DNA from: Apricaphanius iberus
Lineage: Eukaryota; Chordata; Actinopteri; Cyprinodontiformes; Aphaniidae
Assembly (NCBI GenBank): GCA_028564705.1
Contig: JAPXFQ010002919.1
Location: 1,550,001-1,614,000 of the forward strand
DNA: 64,000 nucleotides
Reading direction: 5' to 3'
Shown here piece after piece: positions 47,171 through 59,070 of this stretch (position 1 is its first letter; every line of letters begins with the position of its first letter). A model generated the notes under the pieces. The model had not been told where the DNA came from and did no database searches. It worked only from the letters and a program-made list of their open reading frames with translations. The translations under genes were made by a program, and so were the position numbers.

Positions 47171-50100
47171 TTAAGATTTTCATGTGGCAAATATGTGAGA
47201 AAGTCAAAGGAACATTGATTCTTTTGCATTAGGCGCTTAGTGTGACAAGTTGTCTTTAGGTTAAAAGTAACCCATTATCTTGCAGCTCCCTTGTTATTTT
47301 CAGCATTTGTATCAGCAGTATCGCTTTTAGTGATTTATCTTCCCTCGTAATATTTGTTTTCTGCAGTTTTACATTCCAAAAGCTCCGATTCCCATTAGCA
47401 TTTTTGCAATTATACAGAAATTCCATTAAAGTTCTTGGTAATAAAATGACAACAAATGATTACCCTATTAAGCCCCAGAGTGAAAACACAACATAGCATG
47501 AATACTATTGTATGATAATAACTTTTATTGGATGGTATAAAAAAAAAATGAATTACCACCTGTGTCTAACCACTCAAAAGATTCTGTTTTAGCTATTCTT
47601 GTGATGTGGCAGACGAGCAGACTGAGGCTGACCAAATAAAAACTGGCAGCTTTTGGATGAATGGCTGCATGTTTGGGTCATGATAAGGAAGAATTACATT
47701 TTTACACACCACTGAAGAGGGGAAAACAAAGCCTGGTGTGGGTTTAAAAGCTCTATAAACTGTTGGAAAACAACCCAGTGCAGAAAAAAATGAAGTATCA
47801 TTCTCTCTAAACGGCTTAAACCTTGTCCGCGGAGGATGATATAAGTGATTTAGACTTCCTCAAAATCACACACTATGGCCCCCAAAGCTCAGATACTGAA
47901 GAAGCATGATTGTAGTGTGCAGCGGAGGAGGTAAGGTGGTATTAGTCTTTTGGGGGGCACTCTGAACGGAGCTATTACAGAGGCTGGTGTCATTTCCAGA
48001 GATATTCATTCATCATAAAAAGTGGGGCAATGCTTATTTACAAGAACACTTCCTCAGTCCCCTTTCTCCGTGATAAAATACAGCATTTTCAGCTCCATTA
48101 TGTATTCCCATCTGTCCATCCTCCAATCTAAGCCTAAGCTGTTTGTTTATGTTTATATTTGTCATTTTTCCTTGAAAGGGTGAAAGAAAATCATTGAGAA
48201 GCCATATGCCTCAGACACAGAATTGTATAAAAAATATAAAATGATTTGTTTATTCCTTATATATTTATATATTTAGAGTATTTACATTGCGACTAAAAAT
48301 GTATTGTATTTTGTTAGGGAATTTACGTAGAAAACCAACACATAATAATGTCTAATTGTGAGGTGAAAAGAAAAGGTTACACAGTAAGTTTTCAGATTTA
48401 TCTTACACATCTGAAAACTGTAAAAAAAAAAAAATGTTTCACTTCTTTTACACTGATATATCAAAATAAAATCCAGAGCCAATAGGCATCTTATTTTAAA
48501 ATATTTGTTTTAAACATCTTGCGCTTTTCAAAATTAATAGAATTAGCTACATAGGACTGAATTTAAGTTTTATTACCTCACTAATCCAATCCTAAGAAGT
48601 CCTCAGGGTCCTTGGATATCTGAAACAGTTCACTACAACAGGGCCATCATGGAAAAAAGGATCCACCACTAACTTATATTTACATCCCATTGATCCAAAG
48701 AAGGGGATCAATTGTGGGCTCTGGTATTGGACTAAAACAGCTTCTCAGTCCCATAAGTTTCCTCCTTTACCCCTGCCATGTCTGCTTCAACTTCTTCTTC
48801 TGGTTCTTCTGGTCGTCCTGCTGTCACTATCTGGGTTTAGCTCCACTCATTAAAAAAGCAATCTCTAAATCCAAGAGCTGGTTTTTGATTGGTAATCTTT
48901 ATTTAAATAAATTTAGAGAAGATTGAACATACAGATGAAGGACTTCCACCTTGTGATATTCAGCTTGAAAGCTATTATAATTTTGGTTGAATATTTGTAA
49001 TAAGATAACTGTTTGCGAAGTATTAGACAAAATGTAGATTATTAAAGCTAATTGGAAGTGCTTGTAGTGTCTACTTCTGGACATATTTTAGACCTCAAAC
49101 AACTTTAACCTGTGATCACACCAAAAGGTGGTTCTAAAAGTGTTGAATAAGGAGCCTGAAAACAGATTTTTCTATGAAAAAACAAAGCATTTTTGTCTAT
49201 TACACAGTCATGTACTACTTTATCTGTCACACAATATTACAAGGGTAAACACTAAAGGTTCTGGTTATAATGTGAAAGAATGTGGAGAATGTTCAGAGGG
49301 TACTTTTGTCTTTACAAAGTATTTAGAAGACAAGTCTCCCTCAGTAAAATCTGAGTAAAATATACCAGGCAGCTTCTAGAAGTGCATTGGTTTATAGTCT
49401 TTATTTGAAATAATAGATATGAAAAGGTGATATCAAAATACCACAGCCACAATCCCATCACTTTTTCTCCTTGCCTTATTTTCTTGCTCGTTTGTTGTTT
49501 ACTGATTTGCTGTTTTTGTGATATTGATTGGTGACGGGGAAAATAATTTCTCCTACCTCATTTTGATAATTTTTTTCTGCAGTTAAACAAAATCTATGCC
49601 ACTTTTGCAACTATCCATTGTAGAGTTATTGGGTTTTTTTTCCTCTTGTTTTCTCCTTCTTTTGTTGATGATTTGCTTCTATAATAAAGCTTGCTCTCCG
49701 GAAAGCACAAGAAGCCAACAAAATTAATAACACAAACATAATCTTTAGCCGATGAATGCTGCGAGAAACCAAGTTCAGTCAGGGAGGAAAAAACAGGGGC
49801 ACAAGGCCTGTACTGTCTGTTATTGCTGCCATTTCGCAGCTTTGCTTCTCAGAACCTACTCCCACTGAGTGCAAATCAGAAAATCTAATAGCTAATGGCA
49901 AAAGTTTGGTTCCCTTCTGTTGTCACTGACAGCAAAACTAATGCCCACACATACAGAGTGTAGCACAAACGCTGTCAGCACCCCCCTAATGACCCTATGG
50001 GTATAAGTGGCCAAAAAGAGAGAGAAATCCCAACAGTAGCTCTTATTTCTTTCTCCAACACCCCTTAAAGCACTTTAGCCTTTACCAGCATGAGTGAACC

Positions 50101-50444
50101 GACATCTTTAATGTTCATCTTGCGGCGATCAAAATCGTGAGTCACAAAAGTGATTGTATAGAATTATACTGACTCTGTAGAAGAAAGACGTATGTTGCAT
50201 TATTGTGCAGTCGGTAGATGTGAGGTAGAACTTTGGTTTGCAAAGTAATACACATCAGTATCAGTACAGACAGAAAAAAACATGCTAAAAATATATGACC
50301 AAAAACATGTAAAATGGTTTAGTAAATGGGTATAAAGACAAAAAAAGAAGAAAATTAATGTACCAGTAAAATTACACTAATCAGGAAATGGTATTCTGTC
50401 TAAGTAAAAGATTAAAATACATACATGTTTTTGAACTAAGCAAG
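47171..50444. other. Gene-free AT-rich stretch
   Basis: No gene supported. Open frames of up to 78 residues lack domains and splice context. Confidence 0.4.
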
Positions 50445-50545
50445 GAAGCCAGAGACCCCAGACAGAACCCACATGTGCACTGGGAGAGCATGGAAAATCC
50501 AGGATAAGAAAAGATTCCCTGCCTGGATTTCAACCTACACTGAAA
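50445..50545 (+). repeat. Dispersed fish repeat, small fragment
   Basis: CCCAGACAGAACCCACATGTG, CACTGGGAGAGCATGGAAA and CCCTGCCTGGATTTCAACC match the distal part of the repeat at 37985-38275, strongly diverged. Confidence 0.5.
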
Positions 50546-50569
50546 AAAAAAATGGAACTGTTGGGTCTA

Positions 50570-50880
50570 CAGAAGGATGCAATTATTTGGCTATGAATAT
50601 TTATTAAGGATTGCTTATGGCAATCAATAGGATTAATAATTTAGGGAAAATAATTATATACGGGGCACCACCTGATAGTCAGGAACTATATTAATAGCCA
50701 AATATTTTGTTCTCAGTTATAGTTTACTATCTACCTGGTTATGAATGAGATAATAAACAGGAAGTGAAGGGTAAGCTGTAGATATTTATTGAACAGCAAT
50801 TATTACACACATGTGTAGAATAAATGAAAAACATAGACTTTCCAAAATACAAGAATTTAATTACAAAAGAAGAATAACAA
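50570..50880 (+). repeat. ~300-bp unnamed repeat, copy 2
   Basis: Same orientation-independent family as 31160-31465, here on the plus strand. It starts TTATTTGGCTATGAATATT, contains GGATTGCTTATGGCAATCAA (the palindrome with one change), GGGGCACCACCTGA, AGTCAGGAACTATAT and AATAGCCAAATATT, and ends with GACTTTCCAAAATACAAG. The two copies stand in opposite orientation about 19 kb apart. Confidence 0.7.
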
Positions 50881-50929
50881 GAGGCTGTTAAAGGGGATTT
50901 TTTTCTCTCCTCTGTCACATGCTTGATCA

Positions 50930-51152
50930 GTATGAGGGATTATTGAGGGATTGCTGTGGTTGGAGTCTGCATGTTCCAGGCATAACCTCACGTCAATGAC
51001 TCAACGCAATCTGCTGGGATTCTTTACATAGAAAACTTTTAACTGATTGGAATGTTTGTATAATTGTATTGAAATGACTTTGCTTGTAAAGTGCCTTGAG
51101 ATTATATCTGTTGTCAATTGGTGCTATATAATTAAACTGAATTGAATTGGCA
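50930..51152 (+). mobile_element. L2-type LINE 3' end with (TTGAA)n tail
   Basis: GATTGCTGTGG, AATGACTCAACGCAATCTGC, TGTAAAGTGCCTTGAGA and AATTGGTGCTATATAATTAA followed by ACTGAATTGAATTGG form the standard 3' untranslated end of a common fish L2-type LINE. No ORF2 residues remain. Confidence 0.7.
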
Positions 51153-51185
51153 TTGCCTTTTCCATTCATTTCCACTGACCTTGAG

Positions 51186-51540
51186 CTTTTTGCAATAAAA
51201 TTGGACAAAAAAAATCATTCTCCAGACATGCCACATATACCAAAAGACTTGCAGCTGTAATTGCAATATAGAGTGATTCTAACACATCTTTTCTCAGAAT
51301 AGCAGAATTCACTTTGAAAAGACCTTTTGGAAGAAATTTAGAAAGGGTTGTATCCTTCCTTTCCACTTCAAAATTTTTTACTTGTGTCAGTTCAGCACTT
51401 AACCGTGTATGTAATAATTTAGCAAAATGTGAAAATGGTTTTGCAAGGCATTGCAGGAACCCTCGTGTGGAGCACAATGCACTTTTTAAATGCAGCTGTA
51501 CGGTCTTTTTGTGGCTCTGTAGACAAGTCTGAGAAAATAA
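51186..51540 (-). other. Possible unrecognised coding exon
   Basis: On the minus strand a good acceptor (TTATTTTCTCAG) precedes position 51540. The frame is then open for about 117 codons to a possible donor (CTCAAG|GTCAGT). The peptide has a basic N-terminal half and a hydrophobic stretch near its end (AITAASLLVYVACL). I do not recognise the family. Other frames are also partly open, including 72 codons on the opposite strand, which weakens the case. It may belong with the open segment at 51963-52205 or be chance. Confidence 0.25.
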
Positions 51541-51962
51541 CCGTGATGTTGTTTTCAACTGCTTCACAGTCTCGCTTAGAATGTGGGAGACTGCGACATT
51601 TACTACCGGGCTCCTTCATATGAAATCCGGCTGCTGGTTACATCATTCCTCCTTTAAGGGGGATATGTGACTACTTCAGTTTATTTGTTTGTTAGGAAGA
51701 TAAACAAACCAAAAAAATTTGTATTTCTTAGTTTGACATCTCTAGCAAGGGAGAAGGGAAGAAACTGTCTCAGACTGTTCCTGCTTTTAGATTAGCATGC
51801 AGAGTGTTGAATTATGATACAGCTTAGGGACTAAGTTCACAACATCTCAGTCTCTTTTATTGATTTAAATATTTTAATGATATTTTTGTCAACCCCTATG
51901 TGAAGCATGAGTAGCTATAATTTAGTTTCAAATTTAATAACATGATACAAGTTTGTTGTCTA

Positions 51963-52205
51963 CTATATCTGTTTCAATATCTTAGAGCTTATTTCTCCTA
52001 ATAACAAAGCCACAAAAGCCTCAAGAAGTCCTGCAGATTGTTCAGAGGTAAAACACAGAGTACACTGAAATACCGCAGAGCTGCACTTACTAAGCTCAGC
52101 ACTATCTTCAGCGTTCAGCACCTCCACCAAGGCAAATCCAGTTAATGTTACCAGTACACAGTTTACACCACAATTCTGAGCATTGTCAGCAAGAACAGGA
52201 GCCCT
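51963..52205 (-). other. Possible unrecognised coding exon(s)
   Basis: On the minus strand, TTTGTTCACCTCAG at about 52206 is followed by an open frame reading APVLADNAQNCGVNC and then VLVTLTGFALVEVLNAEDSA, up to a strong donor CTTA|GTAAGT. After about 60 bp an acceptor-like TCTGCAG keeps the phase and continues LLEAFVALLLGEISSKILKQ to a TAG. The frame is also open straight through without splicing. The composition suggests an alpha-helical protein, but I recognise no family. A 60-bp intron would be unusually short for a teleost. Confidence 0.3.
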
Positions 52206-52414
52206 GAGGTGAACAAACATCAAAGCAATCATTCAGAGAATGCAAGAATAGAGAGTAGCTGTCACACCATGTAACTGCGTTACCATTTTTATTCAGCACA
52301 AAGAGAAAATATCTCATAAATAAAACCCTTACATGCTCCGTTGCTGTTTATTTTGCCTCTGCCACAGTGATGAAGCAAACATCATGATGCAGTGTGTTGT
52401 CTCTTCTCCCACAG

Positions 52415-52498
52415 GCCACAGCCTATTTGATTGATAAAGACTGGTTGGAGTCAAAAGCTGGAACTGGAGAAGCAGCACTGCACACCCGGCAACCCTGA
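52415..52498 (+). other. Possible terminal exon of an unknown gene
   Basis: A strong acceptor (GTCTCTTCTCCCACAG, ending 52414) is followed by 27 codons and a TGA at 52496-52498. The peptide begins ATAYLIDKDWLESKAG. An AATAAA signal at 53393-53398 could end a 3' untranslated region of about 900 bases. No upstream exon was found in the window and the peptide is not recognised. Confidence 0.2.
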
Positions 52499-53829
52499 GA
52501 GCAAACAGGAATCAGGTTAATCCATCTTCAGCAGCAACAGTGGCACACCCGTGGAAGGGTGCAAGACCGTGTACGATTTTCAATTTTGATGCGGTTATTT
52601 TTCAGCATTGCTCAATAGTGAAGATTTTTGATTCACCGCAACATGAGTGGAGCGCTTCAGCAGAAACTCAAGTTTTTTTTCTTTTTACATCCCAGCAGAG
52701 AGTGCATTAATCATCACAGTCTCACCCTCCTAAGTGAAGACAGAGAGCAACAGCTGGGGGAGAAGAGCTCGACTTTAAGCAGTACAGACTGCAGGAGGTT
52801 CAGCCATCACTTCTTGTTGTGGATTCTGACATCAATAGTAATGAATACCTTGGAGCGTTGCCTGACTGCCTGAGCATGAATTGCTAGAACACTGGAAAGG
52901 GTTTTTTTGTGCATCTTTGTGTGCTGGACTTCTGCACCTTTGTATGCTTATGTATCAACATGCCTCAATGAGAGTACATGCATTTTGTAAGACCGGATAT
53001 GTATAAAATGCAGAGTATCACACAGGACTAAAAGACCTGAACTGACAGCAACAATTAATCAGGACATTTGCCGCTGCTCCTGGATGAGGTTTCATGCTGA
53101 GGTTACACCTGCACAGGCCTCAGTTGCACTGGGATTGGGAACACATATCCAAAATTATCTTTAAATGATCTATGACTGCCTGGAGCATATTTATCTGTGG
53201 AAAAATTTGCATTTGCATGGCTTTTAGGGTTTTGTTATAAGCACATATTTTCTATGATGAAACCTCTTACAAATCCCTTCTATTATTTGAGCAAATTTTA
53301 ATAGCTATGTGCTTAACAACGCCATTCATGCTTTACTGTGTATAATTGCTAATTTATTGTTGATGGTTCTGATAAGACAGGGAATTATTTAAAATAAATA
53401 TAATCTAATTTGATTAATTACCTGCCCTAACTGATATATACCACAAGGTGGCAGGTGGAACAAGCTACAAACAAAACAATTTGCAGATCATACTAATTTC
53501 TCATCTTACAATACAATTGATTTTTTGTTTGATACAAAAATATTTTAGAAGTAACTAAATTCATACCGCTAATGACAGTTTTTAGTAGTTTCAACCATAA
53601 TTTAATTCATTGTATTTTGTGGTGAAATATAAAAACAGCTTTTTAATTATTTATTTTTTCATTATGTTTTTGTAACATTTTTCTAGAAATACTTCCCAAT
53701 TTCAGGCTTCAGTACATCAAGTACTCAGCCACTTTCAAAATGCCAGAGAAGAGAAATGGAGCAATGAATAACGAAATGCCATCTTTGCATTATGATTTTT
53801 TTATAAACGCAACACCTTAATATTTCTTA
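52499..53829. other. Gene-free stretch
   Basis: Apart from possibly being the 3' untranslated region of the tentative exon at 52415-52498, nothing is supported here. Confidence 0.35.
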
Positions 53830-53839
53830 AGGTATTCCA

Positions 53840-55260
53840 ACCGATTAAAGGGTCAAACTTTAATGTATTTTTATTTGCATTGTATGTGATAAACTAAAAC
53901 AAAGTGAATGATTTTGCAGTGGAATGCCAATGATACATTGTTTTTAACATTTTTACAAATACAAATATGTGAAACTGGGGTGTAAATATTTATGGGGTCC
54001 CCTTAAGAGAGTATTGTAACTTAAATATATCATATTTACACAGCTATTTCTTCTGTATTAAAATGCGTCTCAGGCTTTTTCAGAATAGATGTGACTAAAA
54101 ATCTTGCCAATGGTTCTCCATTGAATCTACGTGTCGACTTAGTGTTACCCATTCCAACAAATTGATTTGCTTTGGGCTAAACTATTTGTCATGTTTTTAG
54201 TTTGACTCATAAGCCAGCACAGAAACTCTCGGACAAAAGATTAGCGTCTTTCTTAAATAAAAGTTTATTTTCTTCCAAGTAGGGAGGTGGATCGTGGGAG
54301 ACGGCGACGCTGGAAAACAAGACTGGAGGTGAGTTAGAAGAAAGGATTGTATGACTTGTTTTCTTAGAGGAGAAGGAGGTTGATTGTGACTCACGGATGG
54401 GAATGGACACCGGAGTAGGAGGAAGAGGTAAGGGACCAGAGCGGAGCAGGATTCTGGAAGATGGGAATGATGTTGACTGAACCTTCTTCTCCACAGGCAG
54501 CTGGGGAGAGCGGAGGAGATCAGGAGCCGAGCAGCAGCAACGGTGAGGCTGGTGGAGCAGGGAAGTTAGGAGCGGCCGCACCCCAGGAAGACGAGCGTCC
54601 AGGGCAGGTATCAGGAGATGGTTCACAGGAGGAACTTCGGAGAGCCTGAGATGGTCTGGGGTTGACGCGGCGAGTCCGGAAGGAACACTCCAGGAAACGG
54701 AATCATCTGACGCCCGTCTGGTGGATCCGCTCCCTCTAAATACTGCTAAGGTGATTGCAGTAATGAGCTCCACCTGTTGCTGCTTAATCCTCAGCACCTG
54801 TGGAGAGAAATGGACTGACAGCTCCTCCTGCTGGATCCTGACACTATTCCATTATCAATATGACTGTTGGTGGTCATTGTCCTGTTGAAGGGTGATCCCC
54901 TGTCCCAACCATGAAGTATTTTAAAATCTAAATCCTTCCTCCCATCAACTTATTTAAACTACTGAAGAAAATCTTCCGCACGCTATGATGTTGCCACCAC
55001 CATGTTTTATTAAAGGAATGGTGCTTTTATATGGTCATGGGTAGTGTTGTTTTGCATATAGGCCCAATGGTTGCATTTAGTTACATTTAAGGGTTGAAGT
55101 GTATCAATACTTTTTCAATGCAAGTCAACTGGGATTTCTGCACATTATCTTTAAAAAAAACAGAAACATCTTTGAATTCATCTTTTTGAAAACTTGGCTT
55201 TATTAATCCGTTTATCAAGTGACGTTATTCAACCCTATGGAAGATGAAAACATGTTTGTG
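53840..55260 (-). mobile_element. Tc1-like transposon relic split by an LTR
   Basis: The left end (53840-54005) carries ATGTGATAAACTAAAACAAAG, a GCAGTGGAATGCCAATGATAC block and ATTTTTACAAATACAAATATG, the terminal region of a fish Tc1-like family. To the right of the solo LTR the minus-strand transposase is recognisable from GTCATTGTCCTGTTGAAGGG (about 54876) and ATGATGTTGCCACCACCATG (about 54985), followed by decayed sequence to about 55260. No open frame survives. The left half near 54060-54186 is poorly matched. Confidence 0.5.
54187..54843 (-). mobile_element. Solo LTR with perfect 5-bp target duplication
   Basis: Bounded by TGTCATG (54187) and CCTGACA (54843) and flanked on both sides by CTATT (54182-54186 and 54844-54848). 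Read on the minus strand it begins TGTCAGGATCC, has a GC-rich body, then AATAAACTTTTATTT near 54270 as polyadenylation signal, and ends CATGACA. This is the form of a Ty3/gypsy-type LTR left by recombination between the two LTRs. The 196-codon open frame across it (54207-54797) is low-complexity and has no retroelement domain. It is inserted in a Tc1-like relic. Confidence 0.85.
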
Positions 55261-57284
55261 GTCTTTGTAAAGGGAGTACCCTCTAGTTTCACCCATAAAA
55301 GTCAGAATCACTGTAGGTATGACTGATAAAAGGTTAGTCACTTTAGAACTCACAAAATAATATATTTTCTTTGTCCTCACCTACATTTTCTTAGTGAGAA
55401 CAAAGGTACCTATAGCAAAAGTAGGTAATTGGGGAATTAAACACACTATATGTGCCAACAAAATAACTTGTTGACTACTCACATTTCAAATTTGAAAATA
55501 AAATATATAAAATTATTATTCTTTACTCCAGTTTTTATATGGGTATGTCTAGGAGCTTATTTCATTCATTAGATGTTTAAATTGACAGATTACATGATGG
55601 AGGGGCATGCACATCCATGTAATGTTGTCAAAAACTAGTTGCATGGTAAGGAGTTAACTTATTTGTGATTTATAGCAACATCCATCTGCATTATTACCAT
55701 ATAATGTTTGTTTATTTCATTTTCTTATGTATTTTTGTCTGATCAAAGTATGTCTATTGCATTTTATTTTTCTTATTTTTGTGCTACAAGATTTTGAGAA
55801 ATTATGATTCCCCCTAATTTAATAAGATGAATTTGAACAGCATGATAACAGCCAGCTGTATAAAACAAACTTTAATAACCTCAGCAAATCCTTTCTATTA
55901 AGTCTTAAACTGAATTTGTAGGAATGAATGTCTGTTAAGGTGAATAATTAATTACTCACAAATACATGGTTAACACACTTCTGCAATTAAAAAAAAAGAA
56001 AACCTTAACCAATTGATGAACTTGAAATTAATCTGATATTTTCCATCCTCCTCTTGGCAGGTGTCCATGAAGTAACATCTACACTAAAATTGTCTGCGCC
56101 CATGCTGCTTAGGGAATTTAGTTGTCACTAATCATAGCAAATCTAATTAATCCCAGAGTCAAAACCCCAGCCCTCTCAGATCTATTGCTCTTTTTTTCCC
56201 CTAATTTCCTTCAGTGCTGTAGCCACCTAGTCAGAGGAAAGGCTTTACTTTTTCTACACTTACAAAGGCAGGAGGTCTTTACTCGCAGTTCTATGTAGGA
56301 CAAGTAACCGGCTGTCTTTGGTAATAAATGAATAAGATGAATGTGGGGGATATGTTCATCTGAAAGCTCTTGTCACTGAGAGTTTGTCGTCCAAAAGCAC
56401 AAAGGGTAAAGCCGTCCTGCCTGATTTACTTTAGATTCAAACTGCAGCTAAATTGGAAACTGTGAATCACTCTGACACCATTGGTGCAAGATTGATTACT
56501 TCAGTTAAAGGCAGGCTTTCTTTACCTTAGATCGTTTTAAAGAAATCATACAAAAATTAATTTTTCTGACAGATGGCTGACCTGGGTAGACGTTAAAAGG
56601 AAAAGCAAAGGGACTCCAGCTCTCAGGAAGTACAAAGCTGCATTTTTTTTATCACCATGGCGCTATCCCAGCCACATCCAAAAGCTCTCAGCAGCACAAT
56701 GAGTCTGGCTGAATATTTGATCAACAGTCTCAGGTTTAATAAGCCTTGCCAAACAACACCTGCCTGGGAGGAAAAGATATGCATTTGAGCAGGGCAACGC
56801 TCCCCCCAAGATGTTAAGGGAAAAAAGTATTTCATGTTCACAAAGACCAGTCTGTGCAAATCTCATCCAATATTGGGCTTCTGGATTCTGAGCAAGGTTC
56901 AAGATTTGCATTTCTGGTCAATTGTTTTTCTGGATGCCAATAATGCTTTCCAATGTAATCTGGACATAAATTACAAAACATTGCACTCAACCAAATGTTT
57001 CTGTAATCTAAGCAGTGCTTTTGGAGATTGAATTCAATAAAATAGTAAATAAGTGTCTTTTCAACCAAATGTGATATAACAAATGTTTCTTCATACTGCA
57101 ACACTTTTGGAAAGTTTCTCACATGTAAAGCCATTTGCAATACATTTCTTCACAAGAGCATGTATATGCCTGTGTTCTTTTATGAGCTTTAAAATTGATT
57201 GATCTGGTTTGTGTAGAATGGTTTAAGGCAAGGATTAGGCTTTTGGTGGTTATGATTGGGTTAAGCCTTAAAGCAAAGATGTAA
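55261..57284. other. Gene-free AT-rich stretch
   Basis: No gene supported. Overlapping minus-strand open frames at 56623-56911 have no domain. Confidence 0.4.
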
Positions 57285-57735
57285 TGCTGCGTTCAGACCG
57301 CAGGCTTTGTCAGCGTCATCAATGTCAAGATTACGTGTTAAGTCTACGGCGGAGGCCGTTGGAGGAGCATCACGGTCTCTGCAGCGCTTTGTGAGCTTTG
57401 GCTCCATCAACTTTTCAAGCTTTTCCTGCGTTTCAACCTTCAAAGCTCATAACGATAGCAACGCAGAAGTTCAGCTAGTTGAACTTTTGACGGTCTTAAA
57501 GCTCTTGACGCAGCCCGGTAACCAATCTAAGCGTCTCACTGTAGTGATGCTGCCCGAGGTCGACGCTGCCTAGCCAATCATGATCCGCTAGTGTTGAAAA
57601 CATCAAGCAGAGAAAGGCCCGCCTACGAGCTTTGCGAGCTTCAGCTTAAAAATGTATCTTCTGTGTATATGCGTTGAACTAGTCGCTTTATGATTGTTGC
57701 CTGACGCTGACAAAGCTTGCAGTCTGAATGCAGCA
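57285..57735. mobile_element. TAA-flanked MITE (451 bp), 34-bp inverted repeats
   Basis: The left end (57285-57318) begins TGCTGCGTTCAGACCGCAGG. It pairs with the right end (57702-57735) at 31 of 34 positions. TAA lies directly outside both ends (57282-57284 and 57736-57738), which fits a PIF/Harbinger-like target duplication. The interior is GC-richer than the flanks and encodes no transposase. The high similarity of the ends points to a fairly young insertion. Confidence 0.88.
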
Positions 57736-57738
57736 TAA

Positions 57739-58899
57739 GTCACTGTTTTTCTTGAGGTGATGGAAACACATCTGTTTGAGCGTGCATTTGTGCAAGTTCC
57801 AATTCTGTCTGCAGCTCATTGCCCCGTGGTAATATCAGGCCTCGCAGACACCTGGGACCAGCAGCTTCAGGCCTCAGAGAAGGCAACAGCCTGGCAACTG
57901 GCCCTGATTACTTTCTCCACTCTCCGGAACTCAACTCAGTGTGTGCCATTAACCAGCTCCACGCTGTGCGAGTCCAACTCAACCATGCCATTAACCCTGC
58001 ACACAAAGAGTGGTTTACAGAACACACACGCACACACACACACAGAGCAGGAAACTGTACAATTTATCTGTCAGCCTTAAAGATACTGAGCCTCTTTCAG
58101 GCCAGAATTGTTTATCGTTTTAAAAGTAAGAGCAGAGATTGCAGTGCGATACCATGAAGTAAGCCTGACATCTAGTGGCCAATTCATATGATAGAACCTT
58201 ATAAACAGTTAAAGCATTGGCAGCAATAGAAAAAATTGATATTGTAATATTTTTTAATTGTTACAGAGTGTTTCGCTGTTATTTTAAGTGAATTGAAATT
58301 AAAAGTGTATAATTAACCTATTAAATTTATCTGATGTATACCACTTGTTAAATAGCTAAATCAAATATAAATTAAGTGAATATTTTTTTTACATTTAGTG
58401 ATTTTGGTTATTTTGAAGTTGGAAAAAAGGAAATAAGAATAAAATATTCTACAAAACTTTTTCATCTACATAGAAATTTTTAAAATAATCAGTTATAAGT
58501 TTGTAAAAATCTAAATACATATGTAACAAATAGTTTATACTTAACCAATGTGTTTATATAATGTGCTTTATACATTATTAATGGAGATAAAATGACTATT
58601 TCACAAAGTTCTAATGTTGAAAATTCACATTTAGCACATTTTATTTGGATTTTGAAATATTTATACAGATCACTATGCTTAATGCTCTGAAAGTGATTTC
58701 TTGTCATTCCGCCTTTCAACCACTAGGTGACACCTGTACTCCATTAGGATTTTAATTGATACATTTTTAATAATAATAATAATAATCGGTGTTAGTTTTA
58801 TGTAATTTTTAGAAGCAACGTTTAAGTCTATTTCCCTGTTTACCAAGTTAATGAATTATAAGGGGGAAACAGTATGACAAAAAAACAAACAAAAAAAAC
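57739..58899. other. Intergenic, no gene seen
   Basis: Contains a (CA)n tract at 58022-58048 and a (TAA)n tract near 58770-58787. A 107-codon open frame at 57757-58080 runs into the (CA)n tract and has no domain. Confidence 0.4.
58022..58048. repeat. (CA)n microsatellite
   Basis: About twelve CA dinucleotides with one CG interruption. Confidence 0.9.
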
Positions 58900-58984
58900 A
58901 TCCTGGAACAACGAGACAAATCCTAGAAGAAAACCACAATGTTTAACTGACAGGTAGATAGAATGGGGAACGCTTCATTACTTT

Positions 58985-59070
58985 CTTATATGCAAATACT
59001 TCCTGGCCCTGCCTGTCTCAGCTCTCAGAAGGGAGAGAAAACACGGGGAAAAAAAACTAAATGGGCGGCG
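58985..59070 (+). promoter_or_regulatory. Candidate promoter of the ZC3H12-family gene
   Basis: TATATGCAAATACTTCCTGG (from about 58987) combines a perfect octamer ATGCAAAT, an overlapping TATA-like TTATAT and an ETS-type TTCCTGG. A GC-rich GGGCGGCGCC follows at about 59064. The cluster lies about 100-190 bp upstream of a strong splice donor (59178). Factor names are inferred from consensus only. Confidence 0.35.

Noticed and set aside
54207..54797. 196-codon open frame, minus strand
   Set aside because: Lies wholly within the solo LTR, is proline/serine-rich and has no retroelement domain.
57757..58157. 107- and 112-codon frames, plus strand
   Set aside because: They overlap each other in different frames and run into the (CA)n tract.
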